DNA from: Siccirubricoccus soli
Lineage (GTDB): Bacteria; Pseudomonadota; Alphaproteobacteria; Acetobacterales; Acetobacteraceae
Reading direction: 5' to 3'
Length of the DNA: 64,000 nt
Assembly (NCBI RefSeq): GCF_024178315.1
Contig: NZ_JAMZIK010000006.1
Span: 26,674 to 90,673 of the forward strand
In this document: one piece after another, positions 45,396 to 53,015 of the stretch
Layout: the number at the start of each line of letters is the position of its first letter
Position numbering within the stretch: position 1 is the stretch's first letter
The notes under the pieces: generated by a model
What the model was told of the DNA's origin: nothing
The model's database searches: none
Seen by the model: the letters and a program-made list of their open reading frames with translations, nothing else
Made by a program: the position numbers and the translations under genes

Positions 45396-45969
45396 GCGCT
45401 GGGGCAAGCGCGCCTTCGACCTGGCCGGGGCGGCACTGGCGCTGGCGCTGGCGGCGCCGCTGCTGGCCCTGCTGGCGCTGGCGGTCCTGGCGGTGCTGGG
45501 GCGGCCCGTGCTGTTCCGCCAGGCGCGGATCGGGAGCGGCGGGGTACCCTTCACCCTGCTGAAATTCCGCAGCATGGTGGCGGGGCCAGGGGAGGATGCG
45601 GCGCGGCTCGGGCGCTTTGGCCGGGCGCTCCGGGCCAGCGGGTTGGACGAGCTGCCGCAGCTTTTGAACGTGCTGCGCGGGGAGATGAGCCTGGTCGGCC
45701 CGCGCCCCCTGCCGGTGGAATACCTGCCGCGCTTCACCCCGGCCCAGGCAGCGCGGCATGCGGTGCGGCCGGGCCTCGCGGGGCTGGCCCAGGCGGCGGG
45801 CCGCAACGCGGTGCCCTGGGAACGGCGGCTGGCGCTGGATGCCGAATATGCACGGGGCCCGAGCTTCGGCGGCGACCTCGCGCTGCTGGCGCGCAGCCTG
45901 TGGCTGGTGCTGCGCGGCCGCGGCGTGGCGGCGCCGGGGCATGCGACCATGCCGCGGCTCGGGGAGTAG
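45388..45969 (+). CDS. Initiating undecaprenyl-phosphate sugar-1-phosphate transferase (short type)
   Basis: A 193-aa bacterial sugar transferase: one N-terminal membrane segment (FDLAGAALALALAAPLLALL) and the catalytic core with LFRQARIGSGGVPFTLLKFRSM, SGLDELPQLLNVLRGEMSLVGPRPL (D-E-L-P-Q and the VGPRP hallmark) and VRPGLAGLAQAAGRN. The short monotopic form resembles PglC/EpsL. It catalyses the first step of repeat-unit synthesis, so it and the WecA-like protein at 28098 could start two different polymers. ATG at 45388 (MYRRWGKRAFDL) fits the family; an ATG at 45361 lies inside the upstream gene. Overlaps that gene by eight bases. Confidence 0.92.
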   Translation: MYRRWGKRAFDLAGAALALALAAPLLALLALAVLAVLGRPVLFRQARIGSGGVPFTLLKFRSMVAGPGEDAARLGRFGRALRASGLDELPQLLNVLRGEMSLVGPRPLPVEYLPRFTPAQAARHAVRPGLAGLAQAAGRNAVPWERRLALDAEYARGPSFGGDLALLARSLWLVLRGRGVAAPGHATMPRLGE

Positions 45970-46078
45970 GGGAAGGCTGCCACGGCGGCGCCGAATGCGC
46001 GATGCCTTCGACGGTATCCTACCCCTCGGCGGCACTGCCGCCGGGCAAGGAAGGGAGCGACATCAACGCCCCCTCACC

Positions 46079-46140
46079 GGTGTCCTGCCGCGGCTTCGCC
46101 GCGGCAGGCTGCGCGAGTCGCCAGGCGTTCAGCGCCTCAC
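46079..46140 (-). repeat. Family A partial copy A6 (module 2)
   Basis: CCTGCCGCGGC-ttc-GCCGCGGCAGG (46084-46108) is a perfect 11-bp stem identical in design to module 2 of A1, with the tail ACACCGG on the minus strand and GCGCAG/GGCGCTGAACGCC flanks. Module 1 is not recognisable. It lies between two convergent genes; the rest of 45970-46178 shows no gene. Confidence 0.65.
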
Positions 46141-46178
46141 CGCCCCCCATCGAGCCGCGCAGCGGCTTGAGGGGGAGT

Positions 46179-47096
46179 TCAAGCATATCGCCGCACGGGA
46201 ATGGCGCGGCGGGTGCCGACGCGGGCGCCGAGCACCGCGGCGGCGGCGCCGAGCAGCAGCGCCGCGAAGGCCCAGTAGGCGGCCACCGCCCCGGCCGTCG
46301 CCGCGGCATCCGCTGCCTCGCGGGCCCGGCGCTCGGCGGTCTGCGCGGCCTCGGTCGCCTGCTGCTCCACCTGGGAGAGCCGGCGCTGCGCCTCGTCCGG
46401 CGCGATATTGTATTCGGCGGCGACGAGCTGCCCCAGCCGGTCGCGGTCCGGCTGCGGGAGGTTGCCCTCGGTCACCCGGCGGGTGAGGAGCTGGGCGATC
46501 TCCGCATTGCGCTGGTCGCTCGTCATCTGCGCCGGGTCGCCACCGGTGCGCAGCGCGGCCTGCGCCCGCTCCACCAGCGCCCGCGGATCCACCTGCTGCG
46601 CCATCTGCGCCGCGGGGCCGGAGGCCGCGTTGGCCGCCTGGCCCACGCCCTGCGCCATGCCGCCCAGCAGGGAGGACGCCCCCTGCACCGCCGTGCTCGC
46701 CGTGCCGGCGATGATGTTGCCGAGCAGCACGGCGGAGAGCAGGTAGCCGATCGCCCAGACGGACAGCCCGTGCAGCGTGGTGTCCGTGCCGTCGGCGGAG
46801 CCCGAGAGCCGCGCGGCGACATAGCCGCCGGCGGCCAGGCCGATCAGGTTGGACACCAGCAGCCAGATGCCGCCGGCGATGCCGAAGGTCTCGCCGCTGG
46901 GCGAGGCGGCGTTCTGCGCATCCACCGAGCTGGCGCCGATGGCGATGCCGAGGATGGAGAGCATGGCGCCGATCGTGACCGCCACCACCCCGCCGGCGAA
47001 GACGGCACCCCAGGAAATCCGCGGCGGCAGGGCGGGCGCGCCCTCTGGCAAGGCGGTTCCGACCGCCGGTTGGGCATCGGCGTAATGGGTTGACAT
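46179..47096 (-). CDS. PhnA-like polytopic membrane protein, unknown function
   Basis: A 305-aa inner-membrane protein: SWGAVFAGGVVAVTIGAMLS opens the first of about four membrane segments (residues 30-150), then a soluble, Ala/Gln/Arg-rich helical stretch (residues 165-270), then a final membrane helix with AAAAVLGARVGTRRAIPVRR. Proteins of this type are annotated as PhnA-like in alphaproteobacteria, with no established link to phosphonate metabolism. ATG at 47096, divergent from the TSUP gene. Confidence 0.72.
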   Translation of the reverse strand: MSTHYADAQPAVGTALPEGAPALPPRISWGAVFAGGVVAVTIGAMLSILGIAIGASSVDAQNAASPSGETFGIAGGIWLLVSNLIGLAAGGYVAARLSGSADGTDTTLHGLSVWAIGYLLSAVLLGNIIAGTASTAVQGASSLLGGMAQGVGQAANAASGPAAQMAQQVDPRALVERAQAALRTGGDPAQMTSDQRNAEIAQLLTRRVTEGNLPQPDRDRLGQLVAAEYNIAPDEAQRRLSQVEQQATEAAQTAERRAREAADAAATAGAVAAYWAFAALLLGAAAAVLGARVGTRRAIPVRRYA

Positions 47097-47356
47097 GCGG
47101 CGTCCCCCGTCTTTCGGTTGTGCCTCAGCAACGCCCCGGCGTTGCATCGGTTCACGGCCGGGCGAACAGGGGTTGCATGGCGGCAACACCCGGCTCACAC
47201 CGCGCGCCACTTTCGCCCCGGCCGCATCGGATGCCGCATTGCCGCCACCCTTTGCGGCCAAGGGTGCCGAAGCGTCTCCCCCGGCCTGTTGGCCCTGGCC
47301 GCCCCTGCCCCGCAGGCGCGACCAGGGTGGCAGCCGCTGTGCTCTGGAATCCCGCG

Positions 47357-48265
47357 TTGCAGGTCTACCTGCCGATTGCCGAAATGTCCGTGGATGCCTT
47401 CCTGCTGGTCGGCATCGGGTTCGGCGTGGGCTGGCTCTCGGGCCTGTTCGGCGTCGGCGGCGGCTTCCTGCTGACGCCGCTGCTGATTCTCATCGGCATC
47501 CCGGCCCCGGTCGCCGTCGCCTCCGGCGCCAACCAGACGCTCGGCGCCTCGGTCTCCGGCCTCATCGCCCAGTGGCGGCGCGGCAATGTCGATGCGCGGA
47601 TGGGCACGGTGCTGCTTATCGGCGGCTTCATCGGCTCGGTGCTCGGGGTGCAGCTCTTCGCGTTGCTACGGCGAATCGGCCAAGTGGACCTCGCCGTCTC
47701 GCTCTTCTACGTCGTCGTGCTCGGCACCGTCGGCGCGCTGATGGTGATGGAGAGCGCGCGGGCCATCCTGCGCCGTCGTAGTGCGCCGCAGCGCAAGCTG
47801 CACGAACATTACTGGGTACATGGCCTGCCCTTCAAGATGCGGTTCCGCAAGTCGCGGCTCTACATCTCCGTCATCCCGCCGCTGCTGATCGGCGGCGGCA
47901 TCGGCATCCTCTCCGCCGTCATGGGCGTGGGCGGCGGCTTCATGCTAGTGCCGGCCATGATCTACCTGCTCGGCATCCCGACCTCGGTGGTCATCGGCAC
48001 CTCGCTCTTCCAGGTGGTCTTCGTCGCGGCGAACGTCACCTTGCTGCAGGCCGTCCAGCTCGGCACCGTCGATATCCTGCTGACCCTGCTGCTGCTGGCG
48101 GGCGGCGTCGCGGGCGCGCAATTCGGCGCCGCCATGGGCAGCCGGCTGCGGGGGGAGGAGACGCGGGCGCTGCTCGGCCTCTTGGTGCTCGGCGTCGCGC
48201 TCAGCCTGCTCTGGGGGCTGCTGCGGCCGCCGGGGAACCTTTTCAGCAGCGGGGCGGCGCTGTGA
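47357..48265 (+). CDS. TSUP-family membrane exporter, paired with TIGR02186
   Basis: A protein of about 302 aa of the TauE/SafE family. The two half-repeats are GWLSGLFGVGGGFLLTPLL and LSAVMGVGGGFMLVPAMIY; about eight membrane segments. The start is inferred from the family N-terminus QVYLPIAEMSV, reached from TTG at 47357; ATG at 47384 (MSVDAFLLVG) is the alternative. Its TGA overlaps the GTG of the TIGR02186 gene, an association common in alphaproteobacteria. It differs strongly from the TSUP protein at 3601. The substrate is probably a sulfur oxyanion or small organic acid by family analogy. Confidence 0.87.
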   Translation: MQVYLPIAEMSVDAFLLVGIGFGVGWLSGLFGVGGGFLLTPLLILIGIPAPVAVASGANQTLGASVSGLIAQWRRGNVDARMGTVLLIGGFIGSVLGVQLFALLRRIGQVDLAVSLFYVVVLGTVGALMVMESARAILRRRSAPQRKLHEHYWVHGLPFKMRFRKSRLYISVIPPLLIGGGIGILSAVMGVGGGFMLVPAMIYLLGIPTSVVIGTSLFQVVFVAANVTLLQAVQLGTVDILLTLLLLAGGVAGAQFGAAMGSRLRGEETRALLGLLVLGVALSLLWGLLRPPGNLFSSGAAL

Positions 48266-48996
48266 TCCGGCTGCTGCTCGCCCTGCTGCTGCTCGCCGTG
48301 CCGGCGCGGGCGCAGGAGGCGCTGGTGGCCGCCCTCTCCCAGGATGCGGTGGAGGTCACCACCGGCTTCACCGGCGCCCAGCTCATGGTCTTCGGCAGCA
48401 CGGACCAGCCGATCGGGCCCGGGGGGGATGAGCTGCTGGTGGTGGCGCAGGGGCCGAACCGGCCGGTGGTGGTGCGGCGGAAGGTTGCCGCCCTCGGCTT
48501 CCTCTGGGTCAACGGCCCCTCCGCCCGCTTTGCCCAGGTGCCGGGCTTCTACTTCATCGCCGGCACCCGCCCCGCCTGGCAGCTGCTGCCGGAGGAGCAG
48601 CGGCGGCGCCACGCCCTCGGCCTCGATTCCCTGCCGCTGACCAGCACCGGGGCGCGCGACCCGCGCTTCCGCGCCGCGCTGCTCGATCTCGAGAAACGCT
48701 CCGGCCTCTGGGTGGAGGACACCCAGCCGGTGGAGGTGGCGGGCAGCCGGCTGTTCCATGCGAGGCTGCCCCTGCCCGCCGGCGTGCCGACCGGGGATTA
48801 CCGGGTGCAGGTGCTGCTCGTCCGTTCCCGCCAGGTGGTGGCGCAGCAGACGCTGGAATTCCGCGTGGACCGGGTGGGCACCGCCGACCGGATCGCGACC
48901 GTCGCGGAGGATCAGCCCTTCGTCTACGGTATCGCCTGCATCTTCCTGGCCGCCCTCGCCGGCTGGGTGGGGAGCGTGGTGTTCCGGAGGAGCTGA
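48262..48996 (+). CDS. TIGR02186 family single-pass membrane protein
   Basis: A 244-aa protein with a signal peptide (IRLLLALLLLAVPARAQE), a periplasmic beta-rich domain (residues 20-215; STDQPIGPGGDELLVVAQGP, PGFYFIAGTRPAW, GDYRVQVLLVRSRQVV) and a C-terminal membrane helix (GIACIFLAALAGWVGSVVFR). This is the alphaproteobacterial transmembrane family TIGR02186 (Alph_Pro_TM), found next to TSUP transporters and of unknown function; a periplasmic accessory to the exporter is a fair guess. GTG at 48262 overlaps the TSUP stop; its own stop shares a base with the next ATG. Confidence 0.9.
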   Translation: MIRLLLALLLLAVPARAQEALVAALSQDAVEVTTGFTGAQLMVFGSTDQPIGPGGDELLVVAQGPNRPVVVRRKVAALGFLWVNGPSARFAQVPGFYFIAGTRPAWQLLPEEQRRRHALGLDSLPLTSTGARDPRFRAALLDLEKRSGLWVEDTQPVEVAGSRLFHARLPLPAGVPTGDYRVQVLLVRSRQVVAQQTLEFRVDRVGTADRIATVAEDQPFVYGIACIFLAALAGWVGSVVFRRS

Positions 48997-49514
48997 TGCC
49001 CGAGACGACGCCCGAGGAAACCACACCTGAGGCCCGGGCCGCCGCGACCAAGCGGGACCGGGTGTTCCTGGTGGTGGTGGATGACAGCCCGGAACGGGCG
49101 GTCGCGCTGCGCTATGCCTGCCTGCGGGCGCGGAATGGCGGCGGACGGGTGGCGCTGCTGCGGGTGATCGAGCCGGAAGGGCTGGTGGAATGGGCCGGCG
49201 TCGGCGCGATGATGGCGGAGGAGCGGCGGGAGGAGGCGGAGAAGCTGCTCTCGGGCCTGGCGGCGCAGGTGAACGAGATCACCGGCGGGTTGCCGATATT
49301 GCTGATCCGCGAAGGCAACGCGCGGGACGAGCTGCTGGCGCTGCTGGAGGAGGATCCGCGGATTTCCATCCTGGTGCTGGCCTCGGCGGCGGAGAGCGGC
49401 GGGCCGGGGCCGCTGATCTCGGCGCTGACGGGGCGCTACGCGTCGCGCATCAGGGTGCCGATGACGATTGTACCGGGCGGGCTGGACGACAAGGAATTGG
49501 AGCGGGTGACCTAA
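48996..49514 (+). CDS. Universal stress protein (UspA family)
   Basis: A 172-aa cytosolic protein with the UspA fold: VFLVVVDDSPERAVALRYAC at the N-terminal strand and helix, VALLRVIEPEGL, ILVLASAAESGGPGPLI near the phosphate-binding region, and VPMTIVPGG at the last strand. The classic G-x2-G-x9-G-S/T loop is only partly matched (here A-x2-S-G-G-P-G), so nucleotide binding is uncertain. Starts on the last base of the TIGR02186 stop, third gene of a tightly overlapped operon, which suggests a stress-linked role for the exporter. Confidence 0.88.
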   Translation: MPETTPEETTPEARAAATKRDRVFLVVVDDSPERAVALRYACLRARNGGGRVALLRVIEPEGLVEWAGVGAMMAEERREEAEKLLSGLAAQVNEITGGLPILLIREGNARDELLALLEEDPRISILVLASAAESGGPGPLISALTGRYASRIRVPMTIVPGGLDDKELERVT

Positions 49515-49515
49515 A

Positions 49516-49622
49516 TCCCCATCGCACCGCTGCGCGGCGCGATGGGGGCCCCGGAGTCGCTGGATTCCCGAGGCTTCGCACCGCCTGAAGCGGCAAAGCC
49601 GCTTCAGGCAACGGGCGGCGCG
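49516..49622 (+). repeat. Family A two-hairpin dispersed repeat, copy A4
   Basis: Starts one base after the universal stress gene stop. Module 1 (49517-49547) pairs CCCCATCGCACCGC with GCGGCGCGATGGGG; module 2 (49583-49609) is a perfect 12-bp stem GCCTGAAGCGGC-aaa-GCCGCTTCAGGC. The linker GGCCCCGGAG and tail CAACGGGCGGCG are as in A1-A3. Confidence 0.83.
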
Positions 49623-49708
49623 GTCGAACCGTCGGGTCTGGGACTCGCGGTTTCCAAAGGCCCTTCGGCCTTTGGTGGGGTGGGTTCGGGAGGGACAAGG
49701 CCCCTCCC
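49623..49708 (-). repeat. Family B half element, copy B2
   Basis: CGAACCGTCGGGTCTGGGAC and GCGGTTTCC match the centre of B1. They are followed by CCAAAGGCC-cttc-GGCCTTTGG (49654-49675, perfect) and GGGAGGGacaaggCCCCTCCC (49688-49708). The last hairpin abuts the creatininase stop on the minus strand. With A4 it fills the whole convergent gap. Confidence 0.75.
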
Positions 49709-49710
49709 GA

Positions 49711-50508
49711 TCAGCCCCGCATCGCCCGCCCCGGCGCCCAGACCCGATCCGGCGCGCTCCACAGCGCCTCGTCCCGGATCGCCGCCGCCAGCGCCTCCGT
49801 CACCGCCTTCAGGATCGCCTCGCCCTTCTCCGCCGTCGCCGCCCGCGGGTCGCCGCGCACGCCCGTGCGCGGCGCCCGCTCCATGAAGGACCAGAAGCGC
49901 ACCATGCCCTGGGGCGGGTTGGGCGGCGGGTTGGAGAGGCTCTCGGCGATCTTCTCCTGCCGCACCTGCGCCGCATCCAGCGCCAGCCACAGGCTGGTCT
50001 CGCCCTCGCAGGCGTGGTGGATGGCGGGCTGGGTGGTGAGGATGGCGCCGATCTCCTTCGGCGCGAGCTGCGGCCAGGTGGTGACCACGATGGGGATGCC
50101 GAACTCCGCCGCCAATTCGCGTGAGCTGACCGCCAGCGGGTCGATATTGCCGCCATGGCCGTTGACGATCAGCAGCTTCTGGAAGCCATCTGCCAGCAGC
50201 GAGCGCACCACGCAGCGCAGCACCGCATGGAAGGTGGCATGGTCCAGGGTGATGGTGCCGCCGAAGGGCAGGTGATGCTCGGACAGCCCCATCCACATGG
50301 GCGGCAGCACCACCACGGGCTTGCCGGAGGCGGCGGCGCCACGCAGCGCGATCTCATGCGCGCAGTAGCTGTCGGTCCAGACCGGCAGATGCGGTCCGTG
50401 CTGCTCCAGGCTGCCGATCGGCAGCACGGCGAGCGCGCCCTCGGCGGCCTTGCCCTTCAGCTCCGGCGCGGTCAGGCGTTCCCAACGGATCTCGGTCATC
50501 GTGAGCAT
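49711..50508 (-). CDS. Creatininase-family amidohydrolase
   Basis: A 265-aa metal-dependent amidohydrolase of the creatininase/MftE family. Metal ligands are visible in order: E and H in GSLEQHGPHLPVWTDS (with the aspartate of WTDS), H in IVNGHGGN, and E in ACEGETSLWLA. Members act on creatinine, formamide compounds or mycofactocin precursors; the substrate is not evident here and the mycofactocin genes are absent. The start is ATG 50508 or ATG 50499 (MTEIRWERL), the latter better spaced from GAGGGG. Confidence 0.88.
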   Translation of the reverse strand: MLTMTEIRWERLTAPELKGKAAEGALAVLPIGSLEQHGPHLPVWTDSYCAHEIALRGAAASGKPVVVLPPMWMGLSEHHLPFGGTITLDHATFHAVLRCVVRSLLADGFQKLLIVNGHGGNIDPLAVSSRELAAEFGIPIVVTTWPQLAPKEIGAILTTQPAIHHACEGETSLWLALDAAQVRQEKIAESLSNPPPNPPQGMVRFWSFMERAPRTGVRGDPRAATAEKGEAILKAVTEALAAAIRDEALWSAPDRVWAPGRAMRG

Positions 50509-50568
50509 TCCCCTCGAACGGGCGGGGATTGGGCCCGAAGCCGGGTCCGAGGGGAAGGGGGCGGTAGC

Positions 50569-51102
50569 CTAACCGCCCCCGCTGGCCGGGGCGGCCGCCA
50601 GGGCCTGCCGCAGGGCGGCCAGCACCTCCGGCACGCTTTCCTTCACCGCGACATCCGTGGTGAAGCGCAGCCCGACCACGACGATGGCGGCGCGAGCGCC
50701 GGCGGCGTAGCGCTCGGTGGGGCCGCGGACCACCACCACCCGGTCGGCGGCGATCCAGGTGCCGGCGCCATTCAGATCGGTCAGCCGCACCAGCCGGGCG
50801 CCGAGGGCGATCAGCCGCCGCGCCACCGCCTCGGCCGGCTCCACGCTGCGCTGCTGGACGAAGGCCGTGGTGTCGATGGCGGTGAGGCCCTCGGCATGGC
50901 CGATGCGCACCACTTGGCGGACGGCCAGCGCCACGGGCGGCGCGCCGGGGGCGGGCTGGAGCTGGATGAAGCCCGGCACCTCCGGCGGTGCGGCCGGGGC
51001 CTGGGGTGGCGGCTGGCCCTGGGCCTGCCCGGCGGCCCGCCCCTGCGCCCGCGCCAGGCCCGCCACCGGCAGCATCGCCAGGAGCAGGACCCGGCGGCGC
51101 AT
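50569..51102 (-). CDS. Small exported protein, unknown function
   Basis: A 177-aa protein with a signal peptide (MRRRVLLLAMLPVAGLARAQ), a Pro/Gln/Ala linker (residues 20-45) and a compact domain with RQVVRIGHAEGLTAIDTTAF and RLVRLTDLNGAGTWIAADRVVVV. I do not recognise the family. Its ATG overlaps the ftsY stop region (GTGATG/TGA), so it is probably the last gene of the dapF-mtaB-ftsY operon. Confidence 0.65.
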   Translation of the reverse strand: MRRRVLLLAMLPVAGLARAQGRAAGQAQGQPPPQAPAAPPEVPGFIQLQPAPGAPPVALAVRQVVRIGHAEGLTAIDTTAFVQQRSVEPAEAVARRLIALGARLVRLTDLNGAGTWIAADRVVVVRGPTERYAAGARAAIVVVGLRFTTDVAVKESVPEVLAALRQALAAAPASGGG

Positions 51103-53012
51103 CACTCGAGCCCCATCAGGCCGCGGGCGAAGTCCCTCGCCTCGAAGGGACGGAGGTCGGCGGCCTTCTCGCCGACGCCGACGAAATGCACCGGCAGGCC
51201 GAATTCCTGCGCCAGCGCCACCACCACGCCGCCCTTGGCGGAGCCATCGAGCTTCGTCACGGCGAGGCCTGAGACATCCACCATCTCCTTGAACACCTTG
51301 GCCTGCTGCAGGGCGTTCTGGCCGGTGGTCGCATCCAGCACCAGCAGCACGGAATGCGGTGCGGTGGGATCGACGCGCCGGAGCACGCGCACCACCTTGC
51401 GCAGCTCCTCCATCAGCGCGGTCTTGTTGTGCAGGCGCCCGGCGGTGTCCACCAGCAGCACCTGGGTGCCATCGGCGCGGGCAGCGGTCAGCGCATCGAA
51501 GGCGAGGCCGGCGGCGTCCGCCCCCTGCTTCGCCGGGGCGTGGACCTTGGCGCCGGTGCGGTCCCCCCAGATCTGCAATTGCTCGACGGCCGCGGCACGG
51601 AAGGTGTCGCCGGCGACGAAGGCGCAGCGCAGCCCCTGCTCCCGGTATTGCTGGCCGAGCTTGGCGATGGTGGTGGTCTTGCCGGTGCCGTTCACCCCGA
51701 CCACCAGCACCACATGCGGCGCGCGGGCCGGGTCGATGGGCATGGGCCGGGCGACAGGGCCGAGGATGGCGGCGATCTCCTCCGCCAGCGTCGCCTTCAC
51801 CTCCTCATCGGTCACTTCCTTGCCGAAGCGGGTGCGGCGGAAGCCCTCGACGATGCGGCGGGAGGCGGCGACGCCGAGATCGGCGGTGATCAGCGTCTCC
51901 TCCAGCTCCTCCAGCGCCTCCTCATCCAGGCGGCGCTTGCGGAAGAGCGAGGTGACGCTGTCCGTCAGCTTGGCGGTGGAGCGGGACAGCCCGGCCTTGA
52001 GGCGGGAGAACCAGCCGCCGCGCTGCTCCGGCTCGGCCGCCGGGGCGGGGGATGGGGGCGGCGGGATCGGGGCCGTGACCGATGCGGGCGGAACCGAGAC
52101 CCTTGGCGCGACCGGGGAAGATGGCGCGGGCGCCGCCGGAGCGGCTTGCGGTGCTGGCGGGGCCAGGGGCGAGGCAGGCGCGGTAGCCGGTAGCGGCGGC
52201 GAGACCCGGGCCTCGGGGGCCGCGACCGGCGCTGGCGGGACCAGCGGCGCAAGCTGTACCGGCTGGATCGGTGCCGAGGGAGCGGCAGCCGGAGGGGGCG
52301 CGGCGGGTGCGGAGGCTGGCGACGCTACCGGCCCGGGCGGGGTCCGCGCCTCGGGGAGAGAAGCTGGCGCAACCGGAAGCGGCGACGGGGCTGGCGATGC
52401 AGAAGGCGGAGGCGGAACCGGTGCAGCCGGCGTAGCGACCGGCGCGGCCGGCATCGGAGCGGGCGGCGGCGAGGCCGGGGTGAGCCCCGAAGGGGTGGCA
52501 GCGGGCCCAGACGGAACCGGGGCCGAGGCCGGCGGGAGCGCGACCGGGGATGCAGGGGCGGCCACCGGCACCGGTGGAACCGGAGGCGTGGCCGGCAGTG
52601 GCGCAACTGGGATGGGTGCCGCAGGGGCAGCCGGCCCAGGCGGAACCGGGGCCGGCGGTGCAGCCGGCGGAGACGGGATCGGCGCGACAGGGACGGCAGC
52701 CGGCGCAGGAGGAACCGGCGGCAGGGCCGGCGATGGCGCAGCCGGAATGGGCGCCGCGGGAGCGGCCGATCCAGGCGGAACCGGGGCTGAGGCCGGCGAT
52801 GCAGCCGGGACTGGTGCCGCAGGGGCCGCAACTGGTGCAGGCGGGATCGAAGGCTCGGCCCGTGCAGGCGGCGGCGAGACCGGGACCGCAGGCGCGACAG
52901 CCGGCGGCGGCGAAGCCGGCTGGGCCGCCGGCGGCGCCGGGGCGGGCGCTGGCTCGGGGGCAGGCGCCGGCTCCTTCCCGCGCAGCCGGCTGATCCAGTC
53001 GCGCAACGCCAT
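51102..53012 (-). CDS. ftsY: Signal recognition particle receptor FtsY with a very long Pro/Ala-rich N-terminal arm
   Basis: FtsY docks SRP-ribosome complexes at the inner membrane. The NG GTPase core occupies about residues 331-636: RGGWFSRLKAGLSRSTAKL, then P-loop GVNGTGKTTTIAKL, DTFRAAAVEQL, VDTAGRLHNKTALMEEL, TKLDGSAKGG and the C-terminal GVGEKAADLRPFE. The first 13 residues (MALRDWISRLRGK) form a basic amphipathic helix, probably the membrane anchor. Between them lie about 315 residues almost only of Pro, Ala, Val, Ser and Gly. Typical alphaproteobacterial FtsY is 300-450 aa, so this arm is unusually long. It is in frame throughout, three bases after mtaB. Confidence 0.95.
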   Translation of the reverse strand: MALRDWISRLRGKEPAPAPEPAPAPAPPAAQPASPPPAVAPAVPVSPPPARAEPSIPPAPVAAPAAPVPAASPASAPVPPGSAAPAAPIPAAPSPALPPVPPAPAAVPVAPIPSPPAAPPAPVPPGPAAPAAPIPVAPLPATPPVPPVPVAAPASPVALPPASAPVPSGPAATPSGLTPASPPPAPMPAAPVATPAAPVPPPPSASPAPSPLPVAPASLPEARTPPGPVASPASAPAAPPPAAAPSAPIQPVQLAPLVPPAPVAAPEARVSPPLPATAPASPLAPPAPQAAPAAPAPSSPVAPRVSVPPASVTAPIPPPPSPAPAAEPEQRGGWFSRLKAGLSRSTAKLTDSVTSLFRKRRLDEEALEELEETLITADLGVAASRRIVEGFRRTRFGKEVTDEEVKATLAEEIAAILGPVARPMPIDPARAPHVVLVVGVNGTGKTTTIAKLGQQYREQGLRCAFVAGDTFRAAAVEQLQIWGDRTGAKVHAPAKQGADAAGLAFDALTAARADGTQVLLVDTAGRLHNKTALMEELRKVVRVLRRVDPTAPHSVLLVLDATTGQNALQQAKVFKEMVDVSGLAVTKLDGSAKGGVVVALAQEFGLPVHFVGVGEKAADLRPFEARDFARGLMGLE

Positions 53013-53015
53013 CGG

